Below are positions 14,148 to 23,060 of a DNA stretch of 64,000 nucleotides, piece by piece. The notes beneath the pieces were generated by a model. The model made no database searches. It saw only the letters and a list, made by a program, of their open reading frames with translations, and was not told the DNA's origin. Within the stretch, counting starts at the first letter, position 1. Each line of letters opens with the position of its first letter. Origin of the DNA: Sphingomonas sp. ERG5 (GTDB lineage Bacteria > Pseudomonadota > Alphaproteobacteria > Sphingomonadales > Sphingomonadaceae); the NCBI RefSeq assembly GCF_000803065.1, contig NZ_JSXI01000018.1, positions 293,961 through 357,960 on the forward strand, read 5' to 3'. Made by a program: the position numbers and the translations under genes.

Positions 14148-14741
14148 GTGGCAGAATCCGCCCAGGACCGGCGCGAGGGGCGCGGCCGGCTATCGATGCT
14201 CGATACGCTGCCGGACGCGGCCGAGCCGGACATCGTATGGGCACTTGAGGCGCTGCGCGAGCGCGGCATGCCGCAGAACGCGATCCTGGACGAGTTCAAC
14301 TCGCGTCTCGCCGATCGTGGTATCGCCAAGGTCAGCAAGTCCTCCTTCTCGCGCTGGTCAGTCCGTAAGGCGATCCAGTTCCGCAAGCTGGACGAGGTTC
14401 GCGCGATCACCAACGACATCGTGGCGAGCCTGGGGACGGCCGACGCGGACGAAGTGACCGTCGCGGTGGCCGAGCTGCTGAAGGCGCAGATCTACGAGCA
14501 AGTCGAAAAGGGCGAACTGACCCCCAAGGCGATCAAGGAACTGGCCGTCTCGCTGAAGGAAGTGGTGAATGCTCAGCGTTCATCGACCGAGCATCGGCGC
14601 AAGCTGGAAGAGCGCCAGAACGCGATGGTCGAGCGGGTCACCGATCGTTCGGAAGAAGTGCTACGCGAGGCCGGGCTTGGCACGGATCGTATCGCCGAGC
14701 TGCGGCGTGAATTCCTTGGCGTGCGGAGCAACGCATCGTGA
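14148..14741 (+). CDS. DUF3486 protein (Mu gp27-like), probable small terminase subunit
   Basis: A 197-residue helical protein. RREGRGRLSMLDTLPDAAEP and FNSRLADRGIAKVSKSSFSR are the DUF3486 hallmarks. In Mu-like phages this protein precedes the large terminase and is thought to recognise packaging DNA. It starts at GTG 14148 and its stop overlaps the GTG of the next gene. Confidence 0.8.
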   Translation: MAESAQDRREGRGRLSMLDTLPDAAEPDIVWALEALRERGMPQNAILDEFNSRLADRGIAKVSKSSFSRWSVRKAIQFRKLDEVRAITNDIVASLGTADADEVTVAVAELLKAQIYEQVEKGELTPKAIKELAVSLKEVVNAQRSSTEHRRKLEERQNAMVERVTDRSEEVLREAGLGTDRIAELRREFLGVRSNAS

Positions 14742-15118
14742 AGACCTTCACCCGCCGTTCCTCGCCGAGCTTCGCCGTGGGCGGTGTCTCCTGGCTCAAT
14801 CATGTGGGCACGCCCAGTGATGCCACGATCCGTCCGCCATGTGGCGGCTGGCGCTGCTTCCATTGCGATGAGCATTTCACCGACTGGCGCGCGGCATGGC
14901 GGCATTTCGGCCCGCCTGGACAGCCACTCGGGACGGCTGAGCCGCCAAAGTGCCAAGCCTCGCTTGATGTGATGAACTTGGACAGGCAGGCGGAAGATCT
15001 GTTCAATCTGGTCTATGCGCACACCGTGGTCAAATATGACCCGGCCGCTGGCATCCGTGGCGCCCGCCGCATTTTCGCTGCCTTGCTCGCCTCGAAGGCG
15101 GAGCACGAAAAGCTGTGA
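14738..15118 (+). CDS. Small protein with a CxxC/H motif between terminase genes
   Basis: A 126-residue protein with CFHCDEHFTDWRAAWRHFG, a likely zinc-binding motif, and a helical C-terminus. GTGA overlaps at both ends place it in the same transcript as both terminase subunits. Function unknown; a packaging accessory is one possibility. Confidence 0.55.
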   Translation: MKTFTRRSSPSFAVGGVSWLNHVGTPSDATIRPPCGGWRCFHCDEHFTDWRAAWRHFGPPGQPLGTAEPPKCQASLDVMNLDRQAEDLFNLVYAHTVVKYDPAAGIRGARRIFAALLASKAEHEKL

Positions 15119-16752
15119 GCGATCACGTCGATCTTGCCGAACCGGACATCTTGCCGACCGCCGACCAGGCGCCGCCCAGGTCACCGGTTGACGATCTTAT
15201 TCCTGGCGCCGTCCCGCCCGATGGTTTCGATCCGCTCGCGGACGGCATTCTCATGCAGCACCAGAAGGATTGGATCGCCGACCAGTCGCCGCTGAAGCTT
15301 GCCCGCAAAGGGCGCCGCACCGGCATCACGTTCGCCGAAGCGATCGACAGCACGCTGATTGGTGCGGCCGCAAAAAGCGCGGGGGGCGACAGCACTTTCT
15401 ATATCGGCGACACCAAGGAAAAGGGCCGGGCCTTCGTCGCGGTGTGCGCTACTTTCGCGCGATCGATCGCCAAGGAGCTGCTCACCGTCGAAGACTTCGT
15501 GTTCGACGATGTGCAGCCGGATGGATCGAGCAAGGGCATCGCAGCCTATCGCATCCGCTTCGCTTCGGGCAACGAGGTGGTGGCGCTGTCGAGCAATCCG
15601 GCGAACATCCGCGGGCTTCAGGGTCGCGTTGTAATCGACGAAGCGGCGTTCCACCGCAATGTCGCGGCAGTGATCGATGCCTGCAACGCGCTGCTGATCT
15701 GGGGCGGCGTCATTCGGATCATCTCAACCCATAACGGGACGCTGAATGCGTTCAATGAGTTGATCCGTGGGATCGAGGCCGGCGACTTCGACTATTCGAT
15801 CCACACCGTCACCTTTGACGATGCGGTTGCCAATGGTCTGTACGAACGCGTCTGCCTGATGAAGGGCGACACGCCGACGATCGAAGGCAAAGAGGCGTGG
15901 TATCGCAAGGTCCGCCGTTCCTACGGTAGCCGCATCGAGGCGATGCGCGAGGAACTGGACGTGATCCCGCGCGAAGGCGAAGGCGTGCTGTTGCCGCTCG
16001 CCTGGATCGAGGCGTGCAGCTCCACCGAATATGTCGTGCTTCGCTGGGCGCCCTCGCATGCCGATTTCGTGAGGTGGCCGGAAAGCGCCCGGCGCGGCGA
16101 GATGCACGACTGGCTGTATCGAAATGTGCTGCCGATCATCCAGCGCTACGCCGGCCAAGGCCTGACTTGGTTTTTGGGCGAGGACTTCGCGATGCGCCAG
16201 GATCGCACTGCGCTGATTCTTGGCTTTGTCGGCCAGGATCTAAAGCGGCATGTGCCGCTAATCGTCGAGCTGCGCACCTGCCCCTATGACCAGCAGAAGC
16301 AAGCGCTGTTCTGGATACTCGACCAGATCGAGCTGATCGGCAGCTTCCGCGCTGGCATCCTCGACGCGAACGGCAACGGCATGGTGCTCGCCCAGGAGTC
16401 GGCTCAGAAGTTCGGCGCAAGGATCGTCGAACTGATGCCGTCCGATACCTGGCGCCGCGAAACCGGCCCGCGCTTCCGCGCCGCGTTCGAGGATGGCGGC
16501 ATCCTGATCCCCGCCGACATCGATGTGCGCAACGATCTGCGCCAGCTCCAGATGGTCGGTGGCGTCGCGAAGATGCCAGCGCACGTTCGTAATGACGGCA
16601 CCGATGGCGGCAAGCGCCACGGGGACGCGGCGATCGGCCTGTGGAACTTCCATGCAGCGACGAAGCGCGGTGATGCCGCCCGCTGGACGCCAATGAACAA
16701 ACCGCACGGTGCGCCTGGGAAGCCCCTCGAAAGCAACTGGATACCGGCATGA
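15115..16752 (+). CDS. terL: Large terminase subunit (Mu gp28-like)
   Basis: A 545-residue packaging motor. The ATPase part has the Walker A-type ARKGRRTGIT (about residues 63-72) and Walker B VVIDEAAFH with the catalytic Glu. The C-terminal RNase H-like nuclease region contains FLGEDFAMRQDRTALILGF. Length and motifs fit Mu gp28, which packages by headful with host DNA at the ends. It starts at GTG 15115 in a GTGA overlap. Downstream the phage departs from Mu: the portal is of HK97 type. Confidence 0.88.
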   Translation: MSDHVDLAEPDILPTADQAPPRSPVDDLIPGAVPPDGFDPLADGILMQHQKDWIADQSPLKLARKGRRTGITFAEAIDSTLIGAAAKSAGGDSTFYIGDTKEKGRAFVAVCATFARSIAKELLTVEDFVFDDVQPDGSSKGIAAYRIRFASGNEVVALSSNPANIRGLQGRVVIDEAAFHRNVAAVIDACNALLIWGGVIRIISTHNGTLNAFNELIRGIEAGDFDYSIHTVTFDDAVANGLYERVCLMKGDTPTIEGKEAWYRKVRRSYGSRIEAMREELDVIPREGEGVLLPLAWIEACSSTEYVVLRWAPSHADFVRWPESARRGEMHDWLYRNVLPIIQRYAGQGLTWFLGEDFAMRQDRTALILGFVGQDLKRHVPLIVELRTCPYDQQKQALFWILDQIELIGSFRAGILDANGNGMVLAQESAQKFGARIVELMPSDTWRRETGPRFRAAFEDGGILIPADIDVRNDLRQLQMVGGVAKMPAHVRNDGTDGGKRHGDAAIGLWNFHAATKRGDAARWTPMNKPHGAPGKPLESNWIPA

Positions 16753-16952
16753 GCATCGGTCGGCGATTGCCCATGGAATGCCCGCCACGGAGCGCAGGGA
16801 CGCATGGCGTTGGGGGGTCTAGAGCCAAAACCTCCGCACCTGCCCTCTCAGTGGCCTCTCAGTGGCGAAAAACAGCAATTCGAACGCTGGGGGGAAGTGG
16901 CCGCAACGCCGCTGCGCCGCGCGCACCGCTCAACAAGGTCACGCAATCATGA
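16749..16952 (+). CDS. Possible 67-residue protein between terminase and portal
   Basis: Its ATG overlaps the terminase TGA and its TGA overlaps the portal ATG, so it fills the gap exactly. The protein is basic and low-complexity (Ser, Arg, Ala). An 11-bp tandem repeat (CCTCTCAGTGG) lies inside at 16844-16865. Another frame here, opening at 16804, looks equally plausible, so this call is weak. Confidence 0.35.
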   Translation: MSIGRRLPMECPPRSAGTHGVGGSRAKTSAPALSVASQWRKTAIRTLGGSGRNAAAPRAPLNKVTQS

Positions 16953-19024
16953 ACTGGTTCTCCAAAGCCCTGACCGCGATGCGCCACACGCCGCGTCCGA
17001 TGTTCGTATCCCGCATGCTCCGGCGCACGCGCTTCGACTATCGCCGGGAAGTTGGCGACGGGCTGGATAGCTCCGTCGTGACCGCGCCGATTCGATGGGT
17101 GCAGCGGGCCTTCCCCGAAGCGCGCCTGGTCGTTCGGCGGCGCAAGCGTAACGGCTCGATCGAAGAGATGATTGGTCATCCGATGCTCGCGCTGATCCAG
17201 CTGCCCAATCCCTATTATGACGACATCGCGTTGTGGGGCGCGACGCTGTTGTCCTGGTATCTCGATGGCAACGCTTATTGGATCAAGGTGCGCAACCGGG
17301 CCGGCCGACCGGTCGAGCTGTGGTATGTGCCGCACTGGATGATGAAGGAGAAGGCGCCGGAGGACGGCAGCGAGTTCCTCTCTCATTATCTCTATAGCCC
17401 AGGTAGCGGGATCGCACCGATGATCCTCGACCCTGAGGACGTTGTGCATTTCCGCGACGGGATTGATCCGCGTGATCCGAAGCGCGGTCTGGCGGCGCTC
17501 GATGGCGTGATCCGCGAGATATTCATCGACCTGGAGTCGTCAAACTTCGTCGCCTCGCTACTTCGGAACATGGGCGTGCCCGGCGTGGTGATCAGTCCCA
17601 AGGGCGGCGCGATGCCAATGTCCGAAGACGTTGCGGCGACCAAGGCATGGTTTCAGGAATCGTTTGGCGGCGATCGTCGCGGCGGCGCGCTTGTGATGGG
17701 CGCACCAACCGATGTTCAGCCCTACGGCTTCAACCCGCAGCAAATGAACATGAGCGAGGGGCGTGACGTTGCCGAGGAACGTGTTTGCGCCGTCATCGGC
17801 ATTCCGGCCGCAGTCGTCGGGTTTGGTGCCGGCCTTCAGACCGCCAAGGTCGGCGCGACCATGCAGGAGATGCACAAGATCGCCTGGCTGAGCGGTGTGC
17901 TTCCCGTTGGTCGCGCATTTGCCGGCGCGCTCGGCCGCTCGCTGCTGCCGGACTTCGGCGATCCCACGGGCCAAGAGGTCGGGTGGAATACCGACGAGGT
18001 GCTTGCGCTTCAGGAGGATGAGGCCAAACAAGTTGAGCGTTGGAACAAGATGCTCGACTCCGGCGGCATCACCCTTTTCGAATGGCGCCAGGGCCTGGGC
18101 ATGGACGCCAACGATAGCCACCGCATCTATCTGCGCCGCGCGATGGTGCTGGAAGTCCCCGAGGGCGCGGCGCCTCGGGTCGAGGGCGCGAACGGCGGGC
18201 CTAGTGCCGAGCCGTCGAAGGGCGCGCGCGGCACCAAGGCCGCGCGAGCGAGTGAGGCGGGGTACAAGCGCGGCGAGGCCTATGCGCTCACGCTCCAGCG
18301 CCAGAATAGCGGTCTCTCAGCAGCGTTTGAGAAGGCCCTTAGTGCCCGCTTCGCGCGCTGGGGTGAAGCGGCGCGAGCGGCCGCGCTGCCGCTACTGGAG
18401 GCGGCCGAGCCTAAGCAAGCAAAGGCAACCGGGCAGAAGGCTGATGACGCACTGACCGCAGCCATCCTCGAAAAGCTGGGACTTGAAGCCTGGGTGGCGG
18501 AACTGACCCAGGATTATGGCGCGCATTATCTCGAAGTAGCCAATGCTGTGCAGGATGCGGCCGAGCGTGCCGGTCTCGGCACGAACCTGCCCGACGCCGT
18601 AGCCCGCGCGATCGTCGCGTCCGGTGGCCGGCGCGTCGGCCTGATCGATGTTGACAAGCAGACGCGTGAAGCGATCTTCGAGGCGCTGGCGGAAGGGCGC
18701 GCCGAGGGCGAGGGCGTAAAGGCGCTCGCCGACCGGATCGGCGTGCATGTCGAGGCCGGTCCCTGGAATGCCGGCGAGATCCGCGCGCGCCTCATCGCCC
18801 GTACCGAAACCAAGTACGCACAGAATATCTCGACGATCGAGCGCGGCCGGGCTGCGGGCGTCGAACAGTTCGTGGTGTTCGACGGCCGACTTGGGCCGGG
18901 CCGGTCAGTGCCCGAGCATATCCTTCGCAATGGCTCGATCGTGGACACTGACGCTGCCGTGGAGATGGCCGCGAACGAACATCCCAACGGCACCCTGAGT
19001 TTTGCCCCCTATTTCGAGGAATAA
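16949..19024 (+). CDS. HK97-type portal protein fused to a MuF head-morphogenesis domain
   Basis: A 691-residue protein. Residues 1 to about 420 form an HK97-type portal (MIGHPMLALIQLPNPYYDDI, FVASLLRNMGVPGVVISPKG, EERVCAVIGIPAAVVGFG), the ring through which DNA enters the capsid. After a Glu/Ala-rich linker, the last 100 residues form a MuF/SPP1 gp7-like domain (RARLIARTETKYAQNISTIE, ending ANEHPNGTLSFAPYF). Mu encodes these as separate proteins with an unrelated portal. ATG 16949 was chosen at the ATGA overlap; GTG 16862 would add 29 unlikely residues. Confidence 0.85.
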   Translation: MNWFSKALTAMRHTPRPMFVSRMLRRTRFDYRREVGDGLDSSVVTAPIRWVQRAFPEARLVVRRRKRNGSIEEMIGHPMLALIQLPNPYYDDIALWGATLLSWYLDGNAYWIKVRNRAGRPVELWYVPHWMMKEKAPEDGSEFLSHYLYSPGSGIAPMILDPEDVVHFRDGIDPRDPKRGLAALDGVIREIFIDLESSNFVASLLRNMGVPGVVISPKGGAMPMSEDVAATKAWFQESFGGDRRGGALVMGAPTDVQPYGFNPQQMNMSEGRDVAEERVCAVIGIPAAVVGFGAGLQTAKVGATMQEMHKIAWLSGVLPVGRAFAGALGRSLLPDFGDPTGQEVGWNTDEVLALQEDEAKQVERWNKMLDSGGITLFEWRQGLGMDANDSHRIYLRRAMVLEVPEGAAPRVEGANGGPSAEPSKGARGTKAARASEAGYKRGEAYALTLQRQNSGLSAAFEKALSARFARWGEAARAAALPLLEAAEPKQAKATGQKADDALTAAILEKLGLEAWVAELTQDYGAHYLEVANAVQDAAERAGLGTNLPDAVARAIVASGGRRVGLIDVDKQTREAIFEALAEGRAEGEGVKALADRIGVHVEAGPWNAGEIRARLIARTETKYAQNISTIERGRAAGVEQFVVFDGRLGPGRSVPEHILRNGSIVDTDAAVEMAANEHPNGTLSFAPYFEE

Positions 19025-19027
19025 GAG

Positions 19028-19744
19028 ATGATCATCACCACCAAGGCCATTTCGATTGAGCAGATCGACGAGGCTGGCACCGGTCTGGCCCGGATCGCCC
19101 AGCTCTCGGCAGTCGACAATGACGATGACACCTATCTGCCCGGCGCCTTCTCCTGGAAGGTGGGCGGCTATCAGTGGGCGTCGATCCTTCCTGCTCACGA
19201 TCGCCGCGCCATGCCGTTCGGCAAGGCGCGGGTCTATGAGGATGGAGACTATGCCTTTGCGGAACTCAGGCTCAACCTCGAAACACAGGCCGGCCGGGAC
19301 TGGCACTCGGCGTTGAAGTTCGACCTGGCGACGGGTCAGCCCGTGCAGGAATGGTCTTACGGCTTCGAGACGATCGACGCCGACTTTCAGCAGCGCGGCA
19401 ACAGCCGGGTGCGGTTGCTGAAGCGGCTCGACGTGCATGAAGTGTCGCCTGTTCTGAAGGGCGCTGGCATCCACACCGGCACGGTTTCGATCAAAAGCGC
19501 GGCGCTGAAGGAAGCGCATTTCGCGCCGCTGATCGCCAGCCTGGACGCATTGGCCGTCGCGGTCAGCGAGGATGTTTCGCATCTCTCCGCGACTGGCTTG
19601 AAACAGCTTGGCGAGATCCATGCGGCGCTGGGCAAGGGTCTTGCCGCAGCCGATGGCGGTGCAGGTGAGAAGGACCGCGCCCTGGTCGATACTGTGCTCG
19701 CCGACTTCCTGCGCCACCAGTCGCGCCACAACTTGCGCGGATAG
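19028..19744 (+). CDS. HK97-family prohead protease
   Basis: A 238-residue serine protease that trims scaffold during capsid maturation. His57 (PAHDRRAMPFGKA) and Ser110 (QEWSYGFET) are the visible catalytic residues of this fold, followed by EVSPVLKGAG. The C-terminal 80 residues are helical and could act as scaffold. It starts 3 bases after the portal stop. Confidence 0.88.
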   Translation: MIITTKAISIEQIDEAGTGLARIAQLSAVDNDDDTYLPGAFSWKVGGYQWASILPAHDRRAMPFGKARVYEDGDYAFAELRLNLETQAGRDWHSALKFDLATGQPVQEWSYGFETIDADFQQRGNSRVRLLKRLDVHEVSPVLKGAGIHTGTVSIKSAALKEAHFAPLIASLDALAVAVSEDVSHLSATGLKQLGEIHAALGKGLAAADGGAGEKDRALVDTVLADFLRHQSRHNLRG

Positions 19745-19846
19745 GCGTCAATCGACCGGAAGATAGTTGCGTGGTATGAGGTGGGCGAGCCGGAACGCGG
19801 CGGCTACCGCGTCCGGCTCTGACCACAACCGTGAAGGAACACGATC

Positions 19847-20152
19847 ATGGCTGATCCTGCCCATATCGCTTGGCAGCGCGTCCCGGAAGAGCCGACCAGC
19901 GAAGCACCTTTCGATGGCGAAGAATATCTATTGTATGCCGACAGCGCGACAGTGGACATCGTGCGGCTCGGGTGGTGGAATCCGGGCGGGTTGGTCGATC
20001 ACTCCACTGGCGAGATCTTCGAACCGCACCCGGAGGATAGAGGGTGGTGGAGCTATCGCCATTCGGTGACGCAGGAGCAACTCGACTTCCTGAGCGTCAC
20101 CCATTGGGCTCCATTCAACGCGCCTGACGAGATCAGAGCCAAGTACGCTTGA
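19847..20152 (+). CDS. Acidic hypothetical protein between protease and capsid
   Basis: A 101-residue, Trp-rich acidic protein (HIAWQRVPEEPTSEAPFDGE, DIVRLGWWNPGG, HWAPFNAPDE). GAAGGA upstream supports ATG 19847. This kind of small Trp/Gly protein is common in phages; a virion role is possible. A strong hairpin lies 25 bases after the stop. Confidence 0.55.
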   Translation: MADPAHIAWQRVPEEPTSEAPFDGEEYLLYADSATVDIVRLGWWNPGGLVDHSTGEIFEPHPEDRGWWSYRHSVTQEQLDFLSVTHWAPFNAPDEIRAKYA

Positions 20153-20176
20153 GCCCGTCGCTTGACCGGCATTTTC

Positions 20177-20217
20177 CCGCCCGTGCGTAGCCATGTTACG
20201 CGCGGGCGGTTGTCTTT
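20177..20217 (+). terminator. Rho-independent terminator before the capsid gene
   Basis: A 13-bp stem with one G-U pair (20177-20189 with 20197-20209) and a 7-base loop, followed by TTGTCTTT. This is the clearest intrinsic terminator in the prophage. It would separate head-assembly from capsid transcription. Confidence 0.65.
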
Positions 20218-20283
20218 ATCGGCCCGCCTCGGCTAGATCGTACCGCGCCGATCGCGGCGACTCCCACACCTGAATAGCGCTGG

Positions 20284-20301
20284 CCCGGAACGTGTTCCGG
20301 G
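20284..20301. promoter_or_regulatory. Palindrome matching the one after mor
   Basis: CCCGGAACGTGTTCCGGG matches the core of the palindrome at 11384-11403 except for one central base. It lies 82 bp before the capsid start and after a terminator, where a new promoter would be expected. It is probably a phage regulator site. Confidence 0.6.
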
Positions 20302-20383
20302 GCGATGGCGCTGCCTCTCGCCTGCCACATGGTCTGACGGCTCCGCACCCAGGGGCCGACCGGTTTCCCATGGAGTGCAGGCT

Positions 20384-21697
20384 ATGTCGGTTGCGAATTT
20401 GACGTTGAAGGAGGCCCGCGAAAAGCTGGGCGCCAAGCAGGATGAATTGGGCAAGGTGTTCGCCGAAGCCAAGGCCGATGGCGGCTATGACTTCAGCAAG
20501 GTTACTTGCCTGGGCACAGACGTAAAGGGCTCAATCTCCGTCGCCGAAAAGGTCAAGGCGATGAACGCCGAGTGCGACGAGCTGGCGCAGCATGCCGAGA
20601 CGCTCGAAGCGGCCGAACATGCCGTGAAGAGCCATGCTGACCGCGAGAAGGGCGTGCGCCGGCCGCCAATGCCTGGCGGCAGCAAGGGCGATGATCGGCG
20701 CGGCGAGATCAAGTCGCTCGGCCAGCGCGTCGGCGAAGAAAAAGCTTACCAGTCCTGGGCACGCGGCGGCGCCGCTGGCGGTATCAGTTTCAGCTATGAG
20801 GAAGCCTGGCCTTCCGACATGCTCGCCAAGGGCGCGGCCTACGAGACGCTCGGCACCAAGACGCTGATGACGCGAAGTGCCGGCTATGCGCCGGAGGTCA
20901 TTCGCGCGCCTGGCTTTGTCGAGGCGCCGACGCGTCCGATCCAGGTGCTCGACATCATTCCGATGTTTCAGACGGACCAGGCCGCCTACAAATATATGGA
21001 GGAGACCGCGCGCACGCACGCCTCGGCCGAGCGTGCCGAGGGTGGAACTTTTGCCGAAAGCACCTTCGGTTTCACTGAGCGAAACTCACCCGTCCAAAAG
21101 ATCACGGACAGCCTGCCGGTGACGGATGAGCAGTTGCAGGATGTGCCGTCGATGAACGGCTATATCGATAGCCGCCTCACGTTCGGCATTCGCCAGCGGT
21201 TCGACAGCCAGTGCGTTGTCGGTGACGGCTTGGACCCCAATCTTCGTGGCCTCAAGAACGTTGCCGGCATCCAGACTCAGGCGGTTGGCGGCGATCCTGT
21301 GATGGACGCATTCTTCAAGTCGATGACGAAGGTACGGCTTATCGGCCGGGCAACCCCGACCCATCACCTGATGCACCCGCTGGACTGGCAGAATATCCGA
21401 CTGACGCGGACGGCTGACGGCGTTTACATCTTTGGCAGTCCGACCGACGCCGGCCCCGAACGGCTTTGGGGCCTGCCAGTGGTCCAGGAGGACGCGGACG
21501 TCCAGGGGCGTGGCTATACCGGCTCGTTTCTTCCTCCGTTCGTGTCGCTGTTCGAGCGCCAGGGCGTGGAAATCCAGATCGGCTTTGTCGGCACCCAGTT
21601 TGTCGAAGGCAAGCGCACTGTTCGCGGCACCATGCGCGCGGCGCTGGTGTGGTTCCGTCCGACTGCCTTCGCCGAAGTCACGGGCATTCCGGGCTGA
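20384..21697 (+). CDS. HK97-fold major capsid protein
   Basis: A 437-residue protein. The N-terminal 110 residues are a coiled-coil delta domain (LTLKEAREKLGAKQDELGKV), normally removed by the prohead protease. The mature part has the HK97 pattern FVEAPTRPIQVLDIIPMFQT, ERNSPVQKITDSLPVTDEQL and LWGLPVVQEDADVQG. Mu uses a different capsid, so this marks the mosaic junction. GGAG at 20372-20375 supports ATG 20384. Confidence 0.9.
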   Translation: MSVANLTLKEAREKLGAKQDELGKVFAEAKADGGYDFSKVTCLGTDVKGSISVAEKVKAMNAECDELAQHAETLEAAEHAVKSHADREKGVRRPPMPGGSKGDDRRGEIKSLGQRVGEEKAYQSWARGGAAGGISFSYEEAWPSDMLAKGAAYETLGTKTLMTRSAGYAPEVIRAPGFVEAPTRPIQVLDIIPMFQTDQAAYKYMEETARTHASAERAEGGTFAESTFGFTERNSPVQKITDSLPVTDEQLQDVPSMNGYIDSRLTFGIRQRFDSQCVVGDGLDPNLRGLKNVAGIQTQAVGGDPVMDAFFKSMTKVRLIGRATPTHHLMHPLDWQNIRLTRTADGVYIFGSPTDAGPERLWGLPVVQEDADVQGRGYTGSFLPPFVSLFERQGVEIQIGFVGTQFVEGKRTVRGTMRAALVWFRPTAFAEVTGIPG

Positions 21698-21703
21698 TCA
21701 TAG

Positions 21704-21760
21704 CCGGCCGCTTGCGGCCGGTAAGTGGGGGCTGGCCCGCGCGGCGTATCGGCGCGGGCC
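21704..21760 (+). other. Two GC-rich hairpins after the capsid gene
   Basis: Stem 1 pairs 21704-21711 with 21714-21721 (CCGGCCGC). Stem 2 pairs 21734-21742 with 21752-21760 (GGCCCGCGC). Neither has a T-run, so they may protect or process the capsid mRNA, or partly terminate. The RBS AAAGGAG follows. Confidence 0.5.
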
Positions 21761-21780
21761 GCATTCCAAAGGAGTGAATC

Positions 21781-22329
21781 ATGAGCATTATCGAAGGTGG
21801 TCAGCGCCGCATCCGGCCCTGCCTCTACGGCGTGGTCGCCTTGGGCGGGAATGCCGCCGTGCTGGCCGATACGGCCCTGGACGCCGCCAACCCGACGATC
21901 GTCACCGCGTTCGCCGGACAGTCCGACGTACCGCGCAATGTGACCGTCAAGGGCAACGACGCGAATGTCACCGGCAATGTGGTGGTCGAGGGAGTCAGTG
22001 CCGGGGGCGCTGTGATTACGGAGACGATTGCGCTCAATGCCGCGAACGTCGTCACGGGCAACAAGGCGTTCAGGACGGTCACCAGGGTGACGCTGCCCAA
22101 GTATGCGGTCGCCAATACCGAGCGCATCCGCGTCGGCCTGGGCGCCAAGCTCGGTCTTCCCGTCCGTCTCAGCCGCAACACGGTGCTGGCCGCCTTCCTG
22201 GGCGGCGTGCGCGAGGCGACCGCGCCGACCGTGGCCGTCTCCGCGACCCAGCTGGAAGCAAACACGGTGACGCTCAATTCGGCGCTGAACGGCTCGGCCG
22301 TGATCGTCGATCTCTACGACACGAACTGA
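21781..22329 (+). CDS. Probable capsid decoration or minor head protein
   Basis: A 182-residue beta-rich, Val/Thr/Ala/Asn-rich protein (GNDANVTGNVVVEGVSAGG) directly after the capsid gene, where decoration or head-fibre proteins are usual. AAAGGAG precedes ATG 21781. No family recognised, so the call is positional. Confidence 0.5.
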   Translation: MSIIEGGQRRIRPCLYGVVALGGNAAVLADTALDAANPTIVTAFAGQSDVPRNVTVKGNDANVTGNVVVEGVSAGGAVITETIALNAANVVTGNKAFRTVTRVTLPKYAVANTERIRVGLGAKLGLPVRLSRNTVLAAFLGGVREATAPTVAVSATQLEANTVTLNSALNGSAVIVDLYDTN

Positions 22330-22340
22330 GGAGGCTAGTG

Positions 22341-23057
22341 ATGATGAAGGCAAAAACGCGCCTGTACCTGACAGCCGACAGGCTCGCTCTGGTGCTTGAA
22401 GGCGATACCCGCGCGGCGACGCTTTATGCGACGCCTGGTGATGATATTCCGGACAGCGCCGCCGAGCGCTACGGCCTGGTGGACGGCGCCCTCGGCGATG
22501 CGCCGACTGGCGAGCCTGAAGGCGTTCTTCGGGTCGCGACGTTCGATGGCGAAACGGTCGAGGTCGCGGGCTATCGATTCGGGGCCGAATGGTTCGGATT
22601 CCGCGACAGTGATCTCGATGAAGGTCAGCTGCTTGCGATCCTCAAAGAGCAATCGCTGAATGTCGAAGCGGCGTTGCTTACCGGCCCGTCGCGCTTTCCC
22701 GACTATGTTCCGTTCCCCGGTCGTGCCGGCGCTATCACAGCGCTCCAGGCCCATGTTGATTACGATCTTGCTCATGGGCGTCCCCATGATCGCGTCGGTC
22801 TCAAGAGCGAGGACTATGAGCCGCATCCGGCTGAGGTGTCGCCGCCGCCTGCGCCACCTCCACCGCCTCCGGTGGTCGAGGGCGGCAATGCCGCACCAAC
22901 CGGGGCCGCGCAGGCCACTCCAGCCAAGGGAGGCAAGGCCGTGAAGGCAGCCGAGACCAAGGAAAAGAGCGCACCAGCAAACAAGGAAGCCAAGGCGAGC
23001 GAGAACAAGGGCGCAGGTGCCGGCAACGGCGGCGAAGCCGCCAAGGGTCAGGGCTGA
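22341..23057 (+). CDS. Head-region protein with disordered Pro- and Lys/Ala-rich tail
   Basis: A 238-residue protein. The N-terminal 160 residues look folded (MMKAKTRLYLTADRLALVLE). Then come a proline run (SPPPAPPPPPPVV) and a Lys/Ala/Gly/Glu-rich tail. GAGGAGG lies just upstream. It sits between the decoration-like protein and the connector; a virion surface or connector accessory role is possible but unproven. Confidence 0.5.
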   Translation: MMKAKTRLYLTADRLALVLEGDTRAATLYATPGDDIPDSAAERYGLVDGALGDAPTGEPEGVLRVATFDGETVEVAGYRFGAEWFGFRDSDLDEGQLLAILKEQSLNVEAALLTGPSRFPDYVPFPGRAGAITALQAHVDYDLAHGRPHDRVGLKSEDYEPHPAEVSPPPAPPPPPPVVEGGNAAPTGAAQATPAKGGKAVKAAETKEKSAPANKEAKASENKGAGAGNGGEAAKGQG

Positions 23058-23060
23058 GCT

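Noticed and set aside
16862..16948. N-terminal extension of the portal from GTG 16862
   Set aside because: The extension is low-complexity and lacks an RBS; ATG 16949 forms the ATGA overlap usual in this phage.
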